A stretch of DNA of 64,000 nt from Pseudobacteriovorax sp. (GCA_013215145.1 JABSRP010000042.1:1-64000), one strand, 5' to 3'; positions 1-8,755 are shown, counted from the first letter of the stretch. A program made the numbers and translations. The notes: generated by a model from the sequence alone, not told the origin.

Positions 1-5
1 TGCAT
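1..5 (-). CDS. start codon of a gene running off the left edge
   Basis: An ATG on the reverse strand (positions 5-3) follows a good ribosome binding site (GGAGG at 15-11 on that strand) with a 5-nt gap. It lies about 60 bp downstream of the truncated Hint gene, so it is probably the next gene of the same reverse-strand operon. Only the first codon is inside the window, so nothing can be said about the product. Confidence 0.35.
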
Positions 6-64
6 AAAATCCTCCGTGAATTGACTCAACTTAATTCACATAAAAATAATAGCAAAGGACTTTT

Positions 65-574
65 TCAACAGGCCGTCTCCGCTGTTGCATTTTCTTTATT
101 CAATCTCCATAGATCAATAAGGTCTGATCCTAGGATCTCTCCATCTGGGCCTGCAAATATCGTTTCCTCAGCAAAGCATCCGCAGCGGCAGCGATACTTT
201 ACGTTATTAATGACGGTGACCACCCAATGACCTACAGGTACCGTACCGAAACAGCCACCTGCCTCAGCACAACCCACGGCAGCATTCACACAGCCTGATA
301 TCATAGCCGATTTGGTTGAGTCATCGGACCAGCAGCGACTACCTGATACCTCGGTGGCATCGCAGATGGCATCAATCCAATCACTAGACGTACAAGCCGT
401 CGTATTCGCTCGTTTGGCCAGGGCGGCGGCTTTTTTGATTTGATCTTTGATCACATCCGAAATGCCAAAGGCATGGGATGGATCACTATGGGATACTAGG
501 ATGGTCATCATTGTCAAAAATAGAATGATAGGTCTCAAAACATACTCCGATACGTGTAATATTATTGGTTTCAT
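65..574 (-). CDS. secreted Cys-rich protein with truncated Hint (Hedgehog/intein) domain
   Basis: 169 aa with a signal sequence ending near SHA-FG. The rest is closely similar to residues about 22-135 of the full-length neighbour at 2100-2948: the Cys-rich N domain (SRCW, NAAxGC, GGCFG, GHWVVTVINN) followed by the Hint start CRCGCF. The paralogue has a further 140 residues with the TxxH block, but this copy stops just after LIDLW. The stop is followed at once by the next gene's ribosome binding site, so the gene was cleanly shortened rather than recently frameshifted. A TTG start at residue 14, with GGAG upstream, would give a more typical signal peptide and is a plausible alternative. Without the later Hint blocks it should not self-process. 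Probably periplasmic or exported; function unknown. Confidence 0.7.
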   Translation of the reverse strand: MKPIILHVSEYVLRPIILFLTMMTILVSHSDPSHAFGISDVIKDQIKKAAALAKRANTTACTSSDWIDAICDATEVSGSRCWSDDSTKSAMISGCVNAAVGCAEAGGCFGTVPVGHWVVTVINNVKYRCRCGCFAEETIFAGPDGEILGSDLIDLWRLNKENATAETAC

Positions 575-602
575 ACATCTACGATGCCGCCTTTGCAGCG
601 GA

Positions 603-1373
603 TCACGCTCCCTTTACCTCAAAATTGGGAACGTACTCGCGAATCTCTTGAATAATCAGCTCCCGGTCACCATCCATCATCATGCGTGTGACAAAGATTC
701 CTGTCGCATACTTCATTTTCATACTGGGGCTTTGGATACTGCCAAGCAGCTTTAGCGATGATGGATAGTCATGTTTCGCCAGAGCATCTACCAGCTCGAT
801 TTTGTCACCAATCATGGCCGCCTTATAGCGATTGGATACGGTGTCTGGCACCTCATTTAGGACGATCTCTTGAATATGGGTCTTGATACTTTCGTCAAAG
901 CGCATGCGATAGGATAAGTATGATATATAGCTAAGCCGATCGATCACCTCTTGATCATTTGTCGGTGGTGTTTTTAATGTGTTGGTCAGCGAGCGAACTC
1001 CAGCCCTGTAGCGCTCATTCAGTGCGATCAGATTCTCTTTGGCAGTGGATTTGTCGGCAAGGTGAGGCAGGATATCACCAAACAGGTGCTTCACTTCTCC
1101 GAGGAAAACGGCCTCTTCTTGTTTCGGCAACGCCTGATCCTTTGAGTAATCAAAGGCATTATTTTGTTGTTTGGTCGATTTGCTCACAATCTTTGTTTGA
1201 GGATCTCTGCTTTGTGGCTCCTTATTATCCTGTTCGGATATCCTTTCAGCAGGAATACTCATGGGCTGCTCAGACGCACCTTCTTTTGAGTTATTTGTAG
1301 GAAATAAGGAGGCTGATAGTAATCCTATGAAAACGACAGCGCCTCCTCCGATCAGGGTACTTTTCTTAAACAT
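603..1373 (-). CDS. membrane-anchored hypothetical protein
   Basis: About 256 aa. The reading frame opens at a TTG at 1385, but the ATG at 1373 has GGAG at the right distance and begins directly with a basic, hydrophobic anchor (MFKKSTLIGGG then about 15 hydrophobic residues), so I take that start. Residues 25-75 are polar and low complexity (S, E, Q, K rich), typical of a periplasmic linker. The remainder is predicted soluble, helical and without recognised motifs. It lies between the 209-aa secreted protein and the truncated Hint gene on the same strand, so it is probably co-transcribed with them. Function unknown. Confidence 0.7.
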   Translation of the reverse strand: MFKKSTLIGGGAVVFIGLLSASLFPTNNSKEGASEQPMSIPAERISEQDNKEPQSRDPQTKIVSKSTKQQNNAFDYSKDQALPKQEEAVFLGEVKHLFGDILPHLADKSTAKENLIALNERYRAGVRSLTNTLKTPPTNDQEVIDRLSYISYLSYRMRFDESIKTHIQEIVLNEVPDTVSNRYKAAMIGDKIELVDALAKHDYPSSLKLLGSIQSPSMKMKYATGIFVTRMMMDGDRELIIQEIREYVPNFEVKGA

Positions 1374-1404
1374 GTTCATCTCCAATCTTTTGTTTGTCTT
1401 TGGC

Positions 1405-1452
1405 CTTACCTAGACCATTTACTAAGATATTTAGTAAATGGCCTCAGGTAAG
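1405..1452. other. long intercistronic hairpin
   Basis: Positions 1415-1425 (CCATTTACTAA) and 1431-1441 (TTAGTAAATGG) are perfectly complementary around a 5-nt loop. After a small internal loop the stem continues with CTTACCT (1405-1411) and AGGTAAG (1446-1452). It lies between two genes of the reverse-strand operon. There is no U-tract on that strand, so it looks more like an RNA-stability or attenuation structure than a classical terminator. Confidence 0.6.
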
Positions 1453-1483
1453 AAACTTTAAAACACCGTTTCCAGCTGCTAAG

Positions 1484-2107
1484 CTAGTTGATGACCTTAA
1501 TCACCAGATCCTTCACACGAAACACCCTTGATGAGACATTACACAGAGCCACTTGAAAGCCATTTAACTGAGCTGGCTCTCTGAATGTTTGATCGATAGA
1601 GAATGTTTGGTAAATGTAGCCTTGGTCATTGGAATGACCCACGCCTCTGCCGTCGACAAAGGTCTGAGAGCCAAGATCAGCAAAAAGGATCTTCTTCGAG
1701 AACAGGTTACCGCCCTCGTCAAAGGCCTGAATATCTAACCATGGCGTATTACGGACAGGACCCTGCGCCCCTTCCTTAACAACGATGGCATTGAAGGTTA
1801 GATCGACATTGACCTCGCGGGCGTCAACAGCCCAGATAGGCTCCGATGCAATCACGCAGCCACCGCCATCAAAGTTTCGTTGGAGACACTGCTGGTCGCC
1901 GCCACATTGCTTGACATGATCGACGGTCCACTCACCAAACTGGGTATAGCCCAGCCCATGGGCAGTCTTCCATTTTTGAAAGTGAGCCTCTTCGTTGAAG
2001 GTGTAGCCCGTATAGTAGCCAAAATCGACTCCCTCAGGGGCGTAGCTGAAGGCTAATGACGAGCCAAGAAGCCCAAGGCCCAGGCATAGAGACTTAAGCT
2101 TAGTCAT
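1484..2107 (-). CDS. secreted protein, partner of the Hint protein
   Basis: 207 aa. The ATG at 2107 overlaps the stop of the upstream Hint gene and is preceded by GGAGG inside that gene's end; this favours it over a TTG two codons earlier. The N-terminus is a signal peptide (MTKLKSLCLGLGLLGSSLAFS, split at LAF-SYA). The mature part is acidic and aromatic, with five cysteines (KQCGGDQQC, GGGC, ALCNVSS), and has the look of a beta-rich jelly-roll carbohydrate-binding-like domain, but I recognise no family. Translational coupling suggests its job is tied to the Hint protein, perhaps as cargo or binding partner (inference). Confidence 0.75.
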   Translation of the reverse strand: MTKLKSLCLGLGLLGSSLAFSYAPEGVDFGYYTGYTFNEEAHFQKWKTAHGLGYTQFGEWTVDHVKQCGGDQQCLQRNFDGGGCVIASEPIWAVDAREVNVDLTFNAIVVKEGAQGPVRNTPWLDIQAFDEGGNLFSKKILFADLGSQTFVDGRGVGHSNDQGYIYQTFSIDQTFREPAQLNGFQVALCNVSSRVFRVKDLVIKVIN

Positions 2108-2948
2108 GATCAACGCCTCCGTTTTCTAAGTCTCGTAAGATATCCAGTCGTGATAGCAAACGGCTTTCTTCGCCGGCTAAGACCTGCTGCCAGGCGTTAT
2201 CACCCATGATGAAACCGTTAGCGGACACAAAGTGATCAAGACCGGATTCCTCAGCGACGTTGAAGTTGACGACTAATCCTTCGTAAGCAGTTTCTTTGAT
2301 CTCATCAATTTTTACGGCTTTACCATCTTCGCTCAAAAGATAGTCATCTGAACTAACTTGGCTAGCAGCCTTAACAGCCACGACCTTGCCAGTCTCATCG
2401 GCAATCACCACAGGGTGAGCGCGGGTAAGAGTGACTTGGCCTTGCTTCGTGATGAATATGAAGACATCTTCTTTTTCTGGTCCCGAGGTAATGCCGTTGA
2501 TGGAGGCCACAGAGAAATCACCGTGGAATGGGTTGTAGGCTAATAGATCCGTGGTCGCCTGTTCTTTGTTCACGCGCCATAAGTCGATGAGCTCTGATCC
2601 AGTGACAACACCTGACGGCCCAGCAAACTTAGTATCTTCGCCAAAGCAGCCGCAGCGGCAACGAACCTTTTTGTTGTTGATTACGGTAACCACCCAGTGA
2701 CCCACCGGGTTAGGACCAAAACAACCGCCGAGTTCCTTGCAACCAGCTGCCGCATTGGTACAACCAGTGATCATTTGTGCTTGGGTTGCGGTATTATCCC
2801 AGCACCGACTACCCGCTGGGTTAAAGCTACCCCAATCTTCAGCCGAGCAGATAACTTCGACCCAGTCACCAGCAGTACAGGTAACACCAAAAGCTTTTGA
2901 GCCGAGTGATGCCGTCAATAGTAAAAATAGTAGCGAGAGCTTTTTCAT
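2100..2948 (-). CDS. secreted Hedgehog-type Hint domain protein
   Basis: 282 aa, with AGGAGT before the ATG. Residues 1-21 are a signal peptide. Residues 22-100 form a Cys-rich domain (about 10 Cys; SRCWDN, NAAAGC, GGCFG, GHWVVTVINN). A Hint domain follows. Its block A is G-CF at CGCFGEDTKF, the same G-Cys-Phe junction at which Hedgehog autoprocessing cuts. Block B is TLTRAHPVV, with the TxxH motif, and the last beta strands are VVNFNVAEES...DHFVSANGF. The usual intein His-Asn end is GDN here, so splicing is unlikely, but Hog-like thioester cleavage needing only the Cys and the TxxH is possible. Inferred role: release or ester modification of the Cys-rich N domain outside the cytoplasm. It leads an operon that runs to the left edge. 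Confidence 0.8.
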   Translation of the reverse strand: MKKLSLLFLLLTASLGSKAFGVTCTAGDWVEVICSAEDWGSFNPAGSRCWDNTATQAQMITGCTNAAAGCKELGGCFGPNPVGHWVVTVINNKKVRCRCGCFGEDTKFAGPSGVVTGSELIDLWRVNKEQATTDLLAYNPFHGDFSVASINGITSGPEKEDVFIFITKQGQVTLTRAHPVVIADETGKVVAVKAASQVSSDDYLLSEDGKAVKIDEIKETAYEGLVVNFNVAEESGLDHFVSANGFIMGDNAWQQVLAGEESRLLSRLDILRDLENGGVDHD

Positions 2949-3014
2949 TTATGACTCCTAAAAAAATATGAAAAATAATCGTCGTGAAAGTATTCCTATA
3001 TGTCTGGCTGCGAA

Positions 3015-3683
3015 TTAGTTGGTTAGATCATGGTAGTAGCTCCTTGAATAAAATCCTTGGTAGTTGATGGAGGCCTCGATTGAGGTGCTGTCATTAAGAG
3101 TGAGTTGCAAGCGAAAGGATTTGTCATCGGCCTGACGATCGTCGAGAGCGACAGAGATACTGCAAACCTCAGCGAAGGCTCCCTCGCAAAGGGTGGGGGA
3201 GTGGAGCTTTTCCAGCTGATCTTCGACGCTGTCTAAGTCAGCAACCTTGCGAAATTTACCGACTTGTTGAATACGTCCCTCATGGATGAGATAGATGGGG
3301 GCTTCCTTGGTATCATAGTCACTGCCAAGGCTGGCGATGTTGAAGGGTGTGGCAAGGGCGGTACCACTGTTTTGAAACTTCAAAGGACGTCCGCTAAAGT
3401 ACTCATCACCGCTGGCAAGGTCTTTGTGATAGATACTGAACTGAAGGTAGGAAAAGCCTCCGATGGCATCGTAGTGGAAGTTGCCTTGAAAATTGAGCCA
3501 ACCATCCATACCTGGCTTGAATACGATGGAGTCTTTTTCGAAGAGCTTGGCCTGAGAGAAGCTTTCCACCTGATTGTTTTCGATAGGTAGGTCTCCACTG
3601 GAGTCCTGTGAGTTTGCATTCCCGTATAAACAACCTGTCGTCATGATGGTTGATGCTAGGATAGAGCTTGCTAATAAGCGCAT
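3015..3683 (-). CDS. lipoprotein of unknown function
   Basis: 222 aa from the ATG at 3683, which has a strong ribosome binding site (AAGGAG, 7 nt upstream); the open frame extends further upstream but without signals. The N-terminus MRLLASSILASTIMTTGC is a lipoprotein signal with the modified Cys in TTGC. The mature protein begins with a polar linker and then a beta-rich domain (for example HYDAIGGFSYLQFSIYHKD) and has one Cys pair (CEGAFAEVC). I recognise no family. It stands alone on the reverse strand, with a long AT-rich region upstream. Confidence 0.75.
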   Translation of the reverse strand: MRLLASSILASTIMTTGCLYGNANSQDSSGDLPIENNQVESFSQAKLFEKDSIVFKPGMDGWLNFQGNFHYDAIGGFSYLQFSIYHKDLASGDEYFSGRPLKFQNSGTALATPFNIASLGSDYDTKEAPIYLIHEGRIQQVGKFRKVADLDSVEDQLEKLHSPTLCEGAFAEVCSISVALDDRQADDKSFRLQLTLNDSTSIEASINYQGFYSRSYYHDLTN

Positions 3684-4237
3684 GTTGTATCTCCTTATAC
3701 ATTTACAATTAAAAAAGGTACTCGTGACTAAAAGGTTTTTGTTCGGCCGGCAGAGCGCAACCATTCCTTTAGGGACTGATAGCATTCGTGCGTTGCTTAA
3801 AAATCATCACGTCAAAGTTTTTCTCCAATGTGGTTGTCGTTTACTTTGGATATGACGGAGGACTTGCGATTAGCTTTCACAAAAAAAATCATTTATTTTT
3901 CGCAGAACGTGGAAAGGCTTGTTTAACAAGGCTTACAGGATTTTATTTTTTTTTGAGGGATGCTGATGTTTGCTTGCAAACGCGGCTTTCGGCAATAAGG
4001 TGAACGCATGGAGGGATAAGAAAACCCTACTATATAAGCGTATTTATAATATTTTCGTCTAGCTGTTTAGTTTTATGTCATGAAATAATTTGGTCAACAG
4101 TTAAGCGTTAGATACTTCATCTTCCCATGGCCAACAGGAGCGTTTTACAAAATCGATGAATTCTTATAGGAAGGACTCTAAGATTTAACTACTATTGTGT
4201 TTCGATAATTGGATAGATCATTATTATAAGAGTCAGC
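3684..4237. other. AT-rich divergent intergenic region
   Basis: 554 bp between the divergent lipoprotein gene and the AraC-type regulator. It must hold both promoters. It has several T/A runs but no RNA gene, repeat or convincing operator. Confidence 0.5.
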
Positions 4238-5176
4238 ATGCAAGACACTCACGACTTTTACCGCAGCAAGATTCAGAAAGCTCAGGAATATATTTGCCAA
4301 AACCTATCACAGAACCCGAGCCTAAGGCAGGTGGCTCAGCATTGCGCTTTCATTGAGTACCACTTTCATCGTGTGTTTTTGGCTGTGGTTGGCGAAACCC
4401 TAGGGGATTATACCTCCAGAAAGAAAATGGAGAAGGGGATTTGCTTGCTGTTGTCCTCGCGGAAAAGCCTTATCGATATCTCTTTTGACTCGGGTTTCTC
4501 CAGCCAGGCCAACTTTTCGAAGGCCTTTAAGAATTACTTTGGTATGAGCCCGAACGCTGTCCGCAAACGTCAAGATTTAGGAGACAATAGCAAGATAGGA
4601 AAACTTTTTAGTAGGTATGGAAAAGAGTTTCTGCCGCAAAGTTTATATGATCCCACTATCCTTCTGGATGAACAGAAGGGCCTAACGCAAAAGGAGATCC
4701 ATATGAAAGCAGAAATTAAAACCTTTCCTAAACGAGAGTACGCCGCATTACAGAGCAAAAAAGGCTACGATTTGCCTACCGTCTATGCGACCTGGGAGGA
4801 AGTCCATACCTATCTAAAGGGTCAAGGACAAGATCTCGAAGCCACCGAGCGATTCTCCCTGGCCTACGATAAACCCAACGTCACCCCAGAGGACAAATGC
4901 CGTTACGAGGCCTGCTACGTGAGAGGAGCTACCCCCTCAGATACCGAAAGGTTTCGGCTCGGTGACCTGCCCGAAGGCAAGTATGCCTGCTTTCGCTTGA
5001 AGGGAACATCGAAGCAACTAGTATCGTATTACCAGGATATCTACAGCAACTGGTTTGTGAAGACCAACAACGAGCCGGACGACTATCCGATGATTGAGTA
5101 TCACATTGGTCTAGAGGATCATGAGGATATTGATAAGAGGATAGTGGAGATCGAGCTTCAGGTTAAGCTTAAGTAG
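4238..5176 (+). CDS. AraC-family regulator with GyrI-like effector domain
   Basis: 312 aa. Residues 10-110 are an AraC/XylS double helix-turn-helix (SLRQVAQHCAFIEYHFHRVF and the second-helix signature FDSGFSSQANFSKAFKNYFG). Residues 150-312 match the GyrI-like small-molecule-binding fold seen in Rob and BmrR-type regulators (FPKREYAALQ, YATWEEVHTYL, CRYEACY, PEGKYACF, YPMIEYHIG). Such proteins activate efflux or stress genes after binding a lipophilic ligand. The DNA-binding domain is N-terminal, as in Rob. It is a single gene, divergent from a lipoprotein. No target can be named. Confidence 0.9.
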   Translation: MQDTHDFYRSKIQKAQEYICQNLSQNPSLRQVAQHCAFIEYHFHRVFLAVVGETLGDYTSRKKMEKGICLLLSSRKSLIDISFDSGFSSQANFSKAFKNYFGMSPNAVRKRQDLGDNSKIGKLFSRYGKEFLPQSLYDPTILLDEQKGLTQKEIHMKAEIKTFPKREYAALQSKKGYDLPTVYATWEEVHTYLKGQGQDLEATERFSLAYDKPNVTPEDKCRYEACYVRGATPSDTERFRLGDLPEGKYACFRLKGTSKQLVSYYQDIYSNWFVKTNNEPDDYPMIEYHIGLEDHEDIDKRIVEIELQVKLK

Positions 5177-5410
5177 TGTTTCCATCAATCTGCTAACACC
5201 TCCCGCGGCACTCAGTCCGCCAAAGTATTCTCCCTGCCTCCCTGGCCTTTGAAAGCTCGATAGAAACTGGGCTAGGGAATTCTCAAAACTTTTTTTGGAG
5301 AGGCATTGCAATATTTTTTTAGGACCGTTGTCCTGAAAGTAATAGAGGATGCATTCTTGTTTTGCATCGCATCATGTTGCTATTTATTCTTTTATAGGGA
5401 GAAACTTAAA

Positions 5411-5917
5411 ATGTTGAAGACTACTTTACTAACGACAGCTATCGCTCTAAGCTCTATCGCTTCGGCTGAGCCTTATTGGCAAGAAGCTAGCCAAGGGACC
5501 GTTGGTCCAAGCCCGGTTTACGTCCACTCTGTTGGCGGAAGTCCGGAGTACGTCTGTCAGGTCGGGGCTGCGGGAGGTTATATTCCAGGGGTTCTGAGTC
5601 CCGGCAATCGGTTTTGTACATTCATCCATTGGGGCGGGCATCGCTCAACGACGTACAGAGTGCTACAAGATCCCCATGGAGACTTAATGTGGATCAATAA
5701 GAATAGTTTCGATCCTCGTATTCATGAACTATTCTTAGGTGGATGGAAGGCAAGCAGGCCATCACTTTATATTTGTCGTCCAGACCATGATCGCTACGGC
5801 TACCGTTATGCGGGTGCTCTAGAGGGTGATGCTGGCAATGGAGTGTGTTTCCTTCCGAATTTTTATGGACAGCAGGATCAGACCTTTGACTACGAGGTCC
5901 TAGTTTATAGACCATAA
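5411..5917 (+). CDS. secreted DM9-repeat (DUF3421-like) protein
   Basis: 168 aa starting at the ATG at 5411 with GGGAG upstream; the open frame begins earlier but lacks a ribosome binding site. Signal peptide MLKTTLLTTAIALSSIASA. The mature part holds two DM9-type units: VGGSPEYVCQV...PGVLSPGNRFC followed by YRVLQDPHGDLMW, and FLGGWKASRPSLYICR...NGVCFLPNFYG followed by FDYEVLVYRP. DM9/DUF3421 proteins of insects and molluscs bind mannose-type sugars; bacterial members are uncharacterised. A carbohydrate-binding secreted protein is therefore a reasonable inference. It is monocistronic and closed by a terminator hairpin. Confidence 0.75.
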   Translation: MLKTTLLTTAIALSSIASAEPYWQEASQGTVGPSPVYVHSVGGSPEYVCQVGAAGGYIPGVLSPGNRFCTFIHWGGHRSTTYRVLQDPHGDLMWINKNSFDPRIHELFLGGWKASRPSLYICRPDHDRYGYRYAGALEGDAGNGVCFLPNFYGQQDQTFDYEVLVYRP

Positions 5918-5937
5918 GATTTGACAAGGACGAAAAT

Positions 5938-5976
5938 TCACAGCTGTTTAGATGATTTCTAAACAGCTGTGTTTCT
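5938..5976. terminator. bidirectional terminator hairpin
   Basis: A perfect 13-bp stem (CACAGCTGTTTAG, 5939-5951, with CTAAACAGCTGTG, 5959-5971) around a short loop. It lies between the convergent DM9 and L-domain-like genes. U-rich tails exist on both strands, AATTTTC on the reverse strand being the better one. Confidence 0.8.
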
Positions 5977-6054
5977 ATGATTTAGAACTCGACAACAAGC
6001 AAGTAACAAATGACTGATTTTGGTGGTGTCTAGCGACTGGTACCTCTAGAGACT

Positions 6055-7350
6055 CTATTCTGACTCGCAGGTAGCCACCGCGATGGCGAATCGATAGCCT
6101 TCAATCTCACAGAGTAGTGGATTGAATGATGCCGAAGAATCACCGCTAATCTTTGCCTCCGCATTCACTTTGAGTGACTTTATCGAATCGTTATAGTTTA
6201 CTTTTAAGGCATTTGCATATTCAAGGCTGGGGATTTCTACGTTAACTAGGTCGGTGTTCGTGATTTTAATATCTCCGGTCACAAGTTTTAGCTTCGGCAG
6301 AATTAAGGTTTCAGCTCCTTGGTAGATCGAAAGATCTCCGTGAATGGTTTCGATATTAGGCATGGATATCTGTGCGCCCGATTCACTATTGCTTATAAAT
6401 ATCCCACTTGAAGTCGCCGCCGTCGTAATAATCTTTCCGATACGAGTATCACTAAAGATGCTAAGTCTTAGCGATGTAGCGTCTAAGTTGATCTCTTCAG
6501 CAACGGCATCACCACTAAATGAAAAACGCAGATCGTCGCTCCCTCTCGGGTTCGAGATTGAGATGTTTGCGATACTTGTATTGTCAAGGCTAACGGATTC
6601 GATAGATTCGAGCACCAGATTATTGATCCCCGAACCACCATTATCAATGATAAGTCGCTCGGGAGATCCAAGTTGAGACTGGTCTAGGTTAGTAAAGCTG
6701 TGAGGTCCGGAAATCATAACTGTTCCAAAATTGTTCCTAGACCAAGAAAACCGTGGAGAGATGTCGTTCAGCAGCGGATTATCCTTGAGCCTCAAAGTTT
6801 CGATGGCAAATCCAGCTGCGAATTGCACCTTATTGAGCAAGCTATTGCTTATGATGTCAACGGTGCGGCTATTGACTCGTGGCAGTGCGACGTCTGTAAA
6901 AGAAGTATTGGCCACAGTAAACGACTGTAAATGCTTTAGATTGGGCATGCTTGGGATTTGGTGTAAGTCTTTACCTAGAAATCTGGCTTCGGTCACCGAG
7001 ATGAGATTATTGAGATGATTCGTACCGTCGTCTTTAAAATCTCTAATAGTTAATGAGGTTGCGCTGCTCAAATTATTCAACCAGCTGAGGGAGAACTCCT
7101 CTGTATTTATGGAAATAGTCGTAGCGATCCGGATACAACTTAACAAATCACCATTCTCGAAACCGAGTTTGATCTGTCGACCCCCTGGCACACTGATGGT
7201 TATCTTATCATCGTCGGATTCGGTATAGACTCCGGTGATGACTTGGGGAATCTTTTCTGCTTCGCATGTTTCGTTGGAAAATACGGGACTGTCGGCAAAT
7301 GCCGTTGGAGCAGCAAACGCGGTGATGAAAAAAACGTGGGATAGTTTCAT
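6055..7350 (-). CDS. secreted receptor-L-domain-like beta-helix protein
   Basis: 431 aa. Signal peptide MKLSHVFFITAFAAPTAFA, then a short Cys-containing region and about 14 irregular repeats of 20-25 residues with alternating hydrophobics ending in N/D-rich turns (SATSLTIRDF, IDIISNSLLNKV, DLSIYQGAETLILPKLKLV, DIKITNTDLVNVEIPSLEY). This resembles the right-handed beta-helix of receptor-L and leucine-rich-like surface proteins. The C-terminus carries two Cys (LLCEIEG, VATCESE) that could cap the helix. Probably exported or surface-bound and used in adhesion or recognition (inference). A second, shorter protein of the same style is at 18790-19419. Confidence 0.75.
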   Translation of the reverse strand: MKLSHVFFITAFAAPTAFADSPVFSNETCEAEKIPQVITGVYTESDDDKITISVPGGRQIKLGFENGDLLSCIRIATTISINTEEFSLSWLNNLSSATSLTIRDFKDDGTNHLNNLISVTEARFLGKDLHQIPSMPNLKHLQSFTVANTSFTDVALPRVNSRTVDIISNSLLNKVQFAAGFAIETLRLKDNPLLNDISPRFSWSRNNFGTVMISGPHSFTNLDQSQLGSPERLIIDNGGSGINNLVLESIESVSLDNTSIANISISNPRGSDDLRFSFSGDAVAEEINLDATSLRLSIFSDTRIGKIITTAATSSGIFISNSESGAQISMPNIETIHGDLSIYQGAETLILPKLKLVTGDIKITNTDLVNVEIPSLEYANALKVNYNDSIKSLKVNAEAKISGDSSASFNPLLCEIEGYRFAIAVATCESE

Positions 7351-7878
7351 AACGTATCATTCCTTTTTTTTTGATGACTATGATTTGCGCCAGAGTTTCC
7401 GAAAGAGCCCATTGGCACTGGCAGCAGGTCGCCAATGAGTGATTGATGGCGGCTCGATAAACCTGCCTTTAGTTGGACCTCTATGTATTCCTAGAGCCTT
7501 GACAAGTTTGAGTGCGATTCGCCACAGCTAGTAGACAGAAATCGCTGTGATTTATTGCAGTTAATAAAACCATCAGCCGGCTTTTTTACATGGTTTTTTT
7601 GAGGGTAAAATCTTTTGTGATTTTAAATGTTTAGCTGCTTTTTTCCTACTAAGAGTGAAGGAGCTTGCAATGGATTCAAAATACAACAAGTTCGTGTTAT
7701 CGTTAAATACAGCGAAATGACTTATTTTTCCAAAAAAAGCGTGAGGGTGACGTTTCCTTTTTGGTCGAAGGGCTTTCTCTTCTATTCAAAAATTAGTCTT
7801 TATGGGTAGTATATAATTGACGTAAGGATAGGGAGGAGAGCTATAGTGTAGCCCCCTTAACCTCCCCTGGATTGTATT
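7351..7878. other. intergenic region without recognised features
   Basis: 528 bp upstream of the L-domain-like gene and downstream of the next reverse-strand gene. AT-rich. A 60-codon forward open frame near 7627 has no ribosome binding site or coding character. No repeat or RNA gene seen. Confidence 0.5.
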
Positions 7879-8439
7879 CTATAAATTGAGAAGGGGAAAT
7901 AGCGGCGTCAAAACACTGCGATTAAACAGCCGACAGCGATTATCTACCGATCGATAGGTTAAAGTATCGTTTGAAGGAGTCACAAAAGACACTAAGCGCA
8001 ACCCTGCTCTAGAAGGATCTCCATCGAGCTCAGGCTCAAGGATCTCAAAGCTTTTCACTGGGATCCGTGCTCCGGAAATATCTGTGAGAAACGAGTTGGG
8101 AGCGAGTTCAAATATATAAAACTTTGCGCCTTCGGCGAAGCTATCGGTAGCATTCACTGCGACATCGAAGCTATATCTTTCGAAGATCGAACGTAAACCG
8201 CCCGGAGTCCTTACCGTAAAAATATACTCTCCCTTGAGTGCGACAGCAGCCCCATTGTCATCTGTCTGGACGGCGACGGAGATGCTTTGAGCGGGGAAGC
8301 CACCACCCTGGCTGTCGTCTATAACAGCTTCACACTGAGCTATTTTCCACAAGCCTGCTCTAACTGCAGCAAATGAACTACTACTTGAGTAAAAAGAACT
8401 TGTTGTCAAAATCAGCAGACCTAACACTATTCGTACCAT
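7879..8439 (-). CDS. secreted protein of unknown function
   Basis: 186 aa. Signal peptide with a serine-rich h-region (MVRIVLGLLILTTSSFYSS, cleaved near SFA-AVR). The mature domain is about 160 residues, beta-rich with few charged clusters, and has a single Cys pair (AQCEAV near the N-terminus and NRCRLF near the C-terminus) that may link the ends. I recognise no family. It is a monocistronic reverse-strand gene. Confidence 0.65.
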   Translation of the reverse strand: MVRIVLGLLILTTSSFYSSSSSFAAVRAGLWKIAQCEAVIDDSQGGGFPAQSISVAVQTDDNGAAVALKGEYIFTVRTPGGLRSIFERYSFDVAVNATDSFAEGAKFYIFELAPNSFLTDISGARIPVKSFEILEPELDGDPSRAGLRLVSFVTPSNDTLTYRSVDNRCRLFNRSVLTPLFPLLNL

Positions 8440-8677
8440 TGATATACTCCATACTCAGTTCTAATGGATATTTATGCCCTCGACAAAGGGCAGCGAATAA
8501 CACTTTCGTTAGTATAATCATCTGAGGTGGTCAATGTAAAAATAGTAATAAAACGAGATAATGTACTGAACAGTGTCTTTTTGACTTTATTAAGTGTTGT
8601 ATAAGTACAGGATTAACCAGAAGACCTCTTTGGTGAATTATGGATCGGTGTCAAGGCTCAATCAATCAGGAGAAAAT

Positions 8678-8755
8678 ATGACTTTACCCGCGAGTCGTAA
8701 GGTCCTAGATACCGCTAAAGAACACCCCAACCAGATACTACTAAAAACGCTCTGA
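8678..8755 (+). CDS. candidate 25-residue small protein
   Basis: An ATG preceded by AGGAGAAAAT opens a 25-codon frame, MTLPASRKVLDTAKEHPNQI then LLKTL, ending in TGA. The ribosome binding site is stronger than those of many genes here, and the peptide is basic and amphipathic without a signal sequence. It lies alone in a 466-bp intergenic region beside the 61-bp tandem repeat. Small size means chance cannot be excluded. Confidence 0.3.
   Translation: MTLPASRKVLDTAKEHPNQILLKTL

Noticed and set aside
7627..7809. A 60-residue forward gene
   Set aside because: No ribosome binding site and an AT-driven composition rich in Phe, Lys and Ser, typical of a random AT-rich frame.
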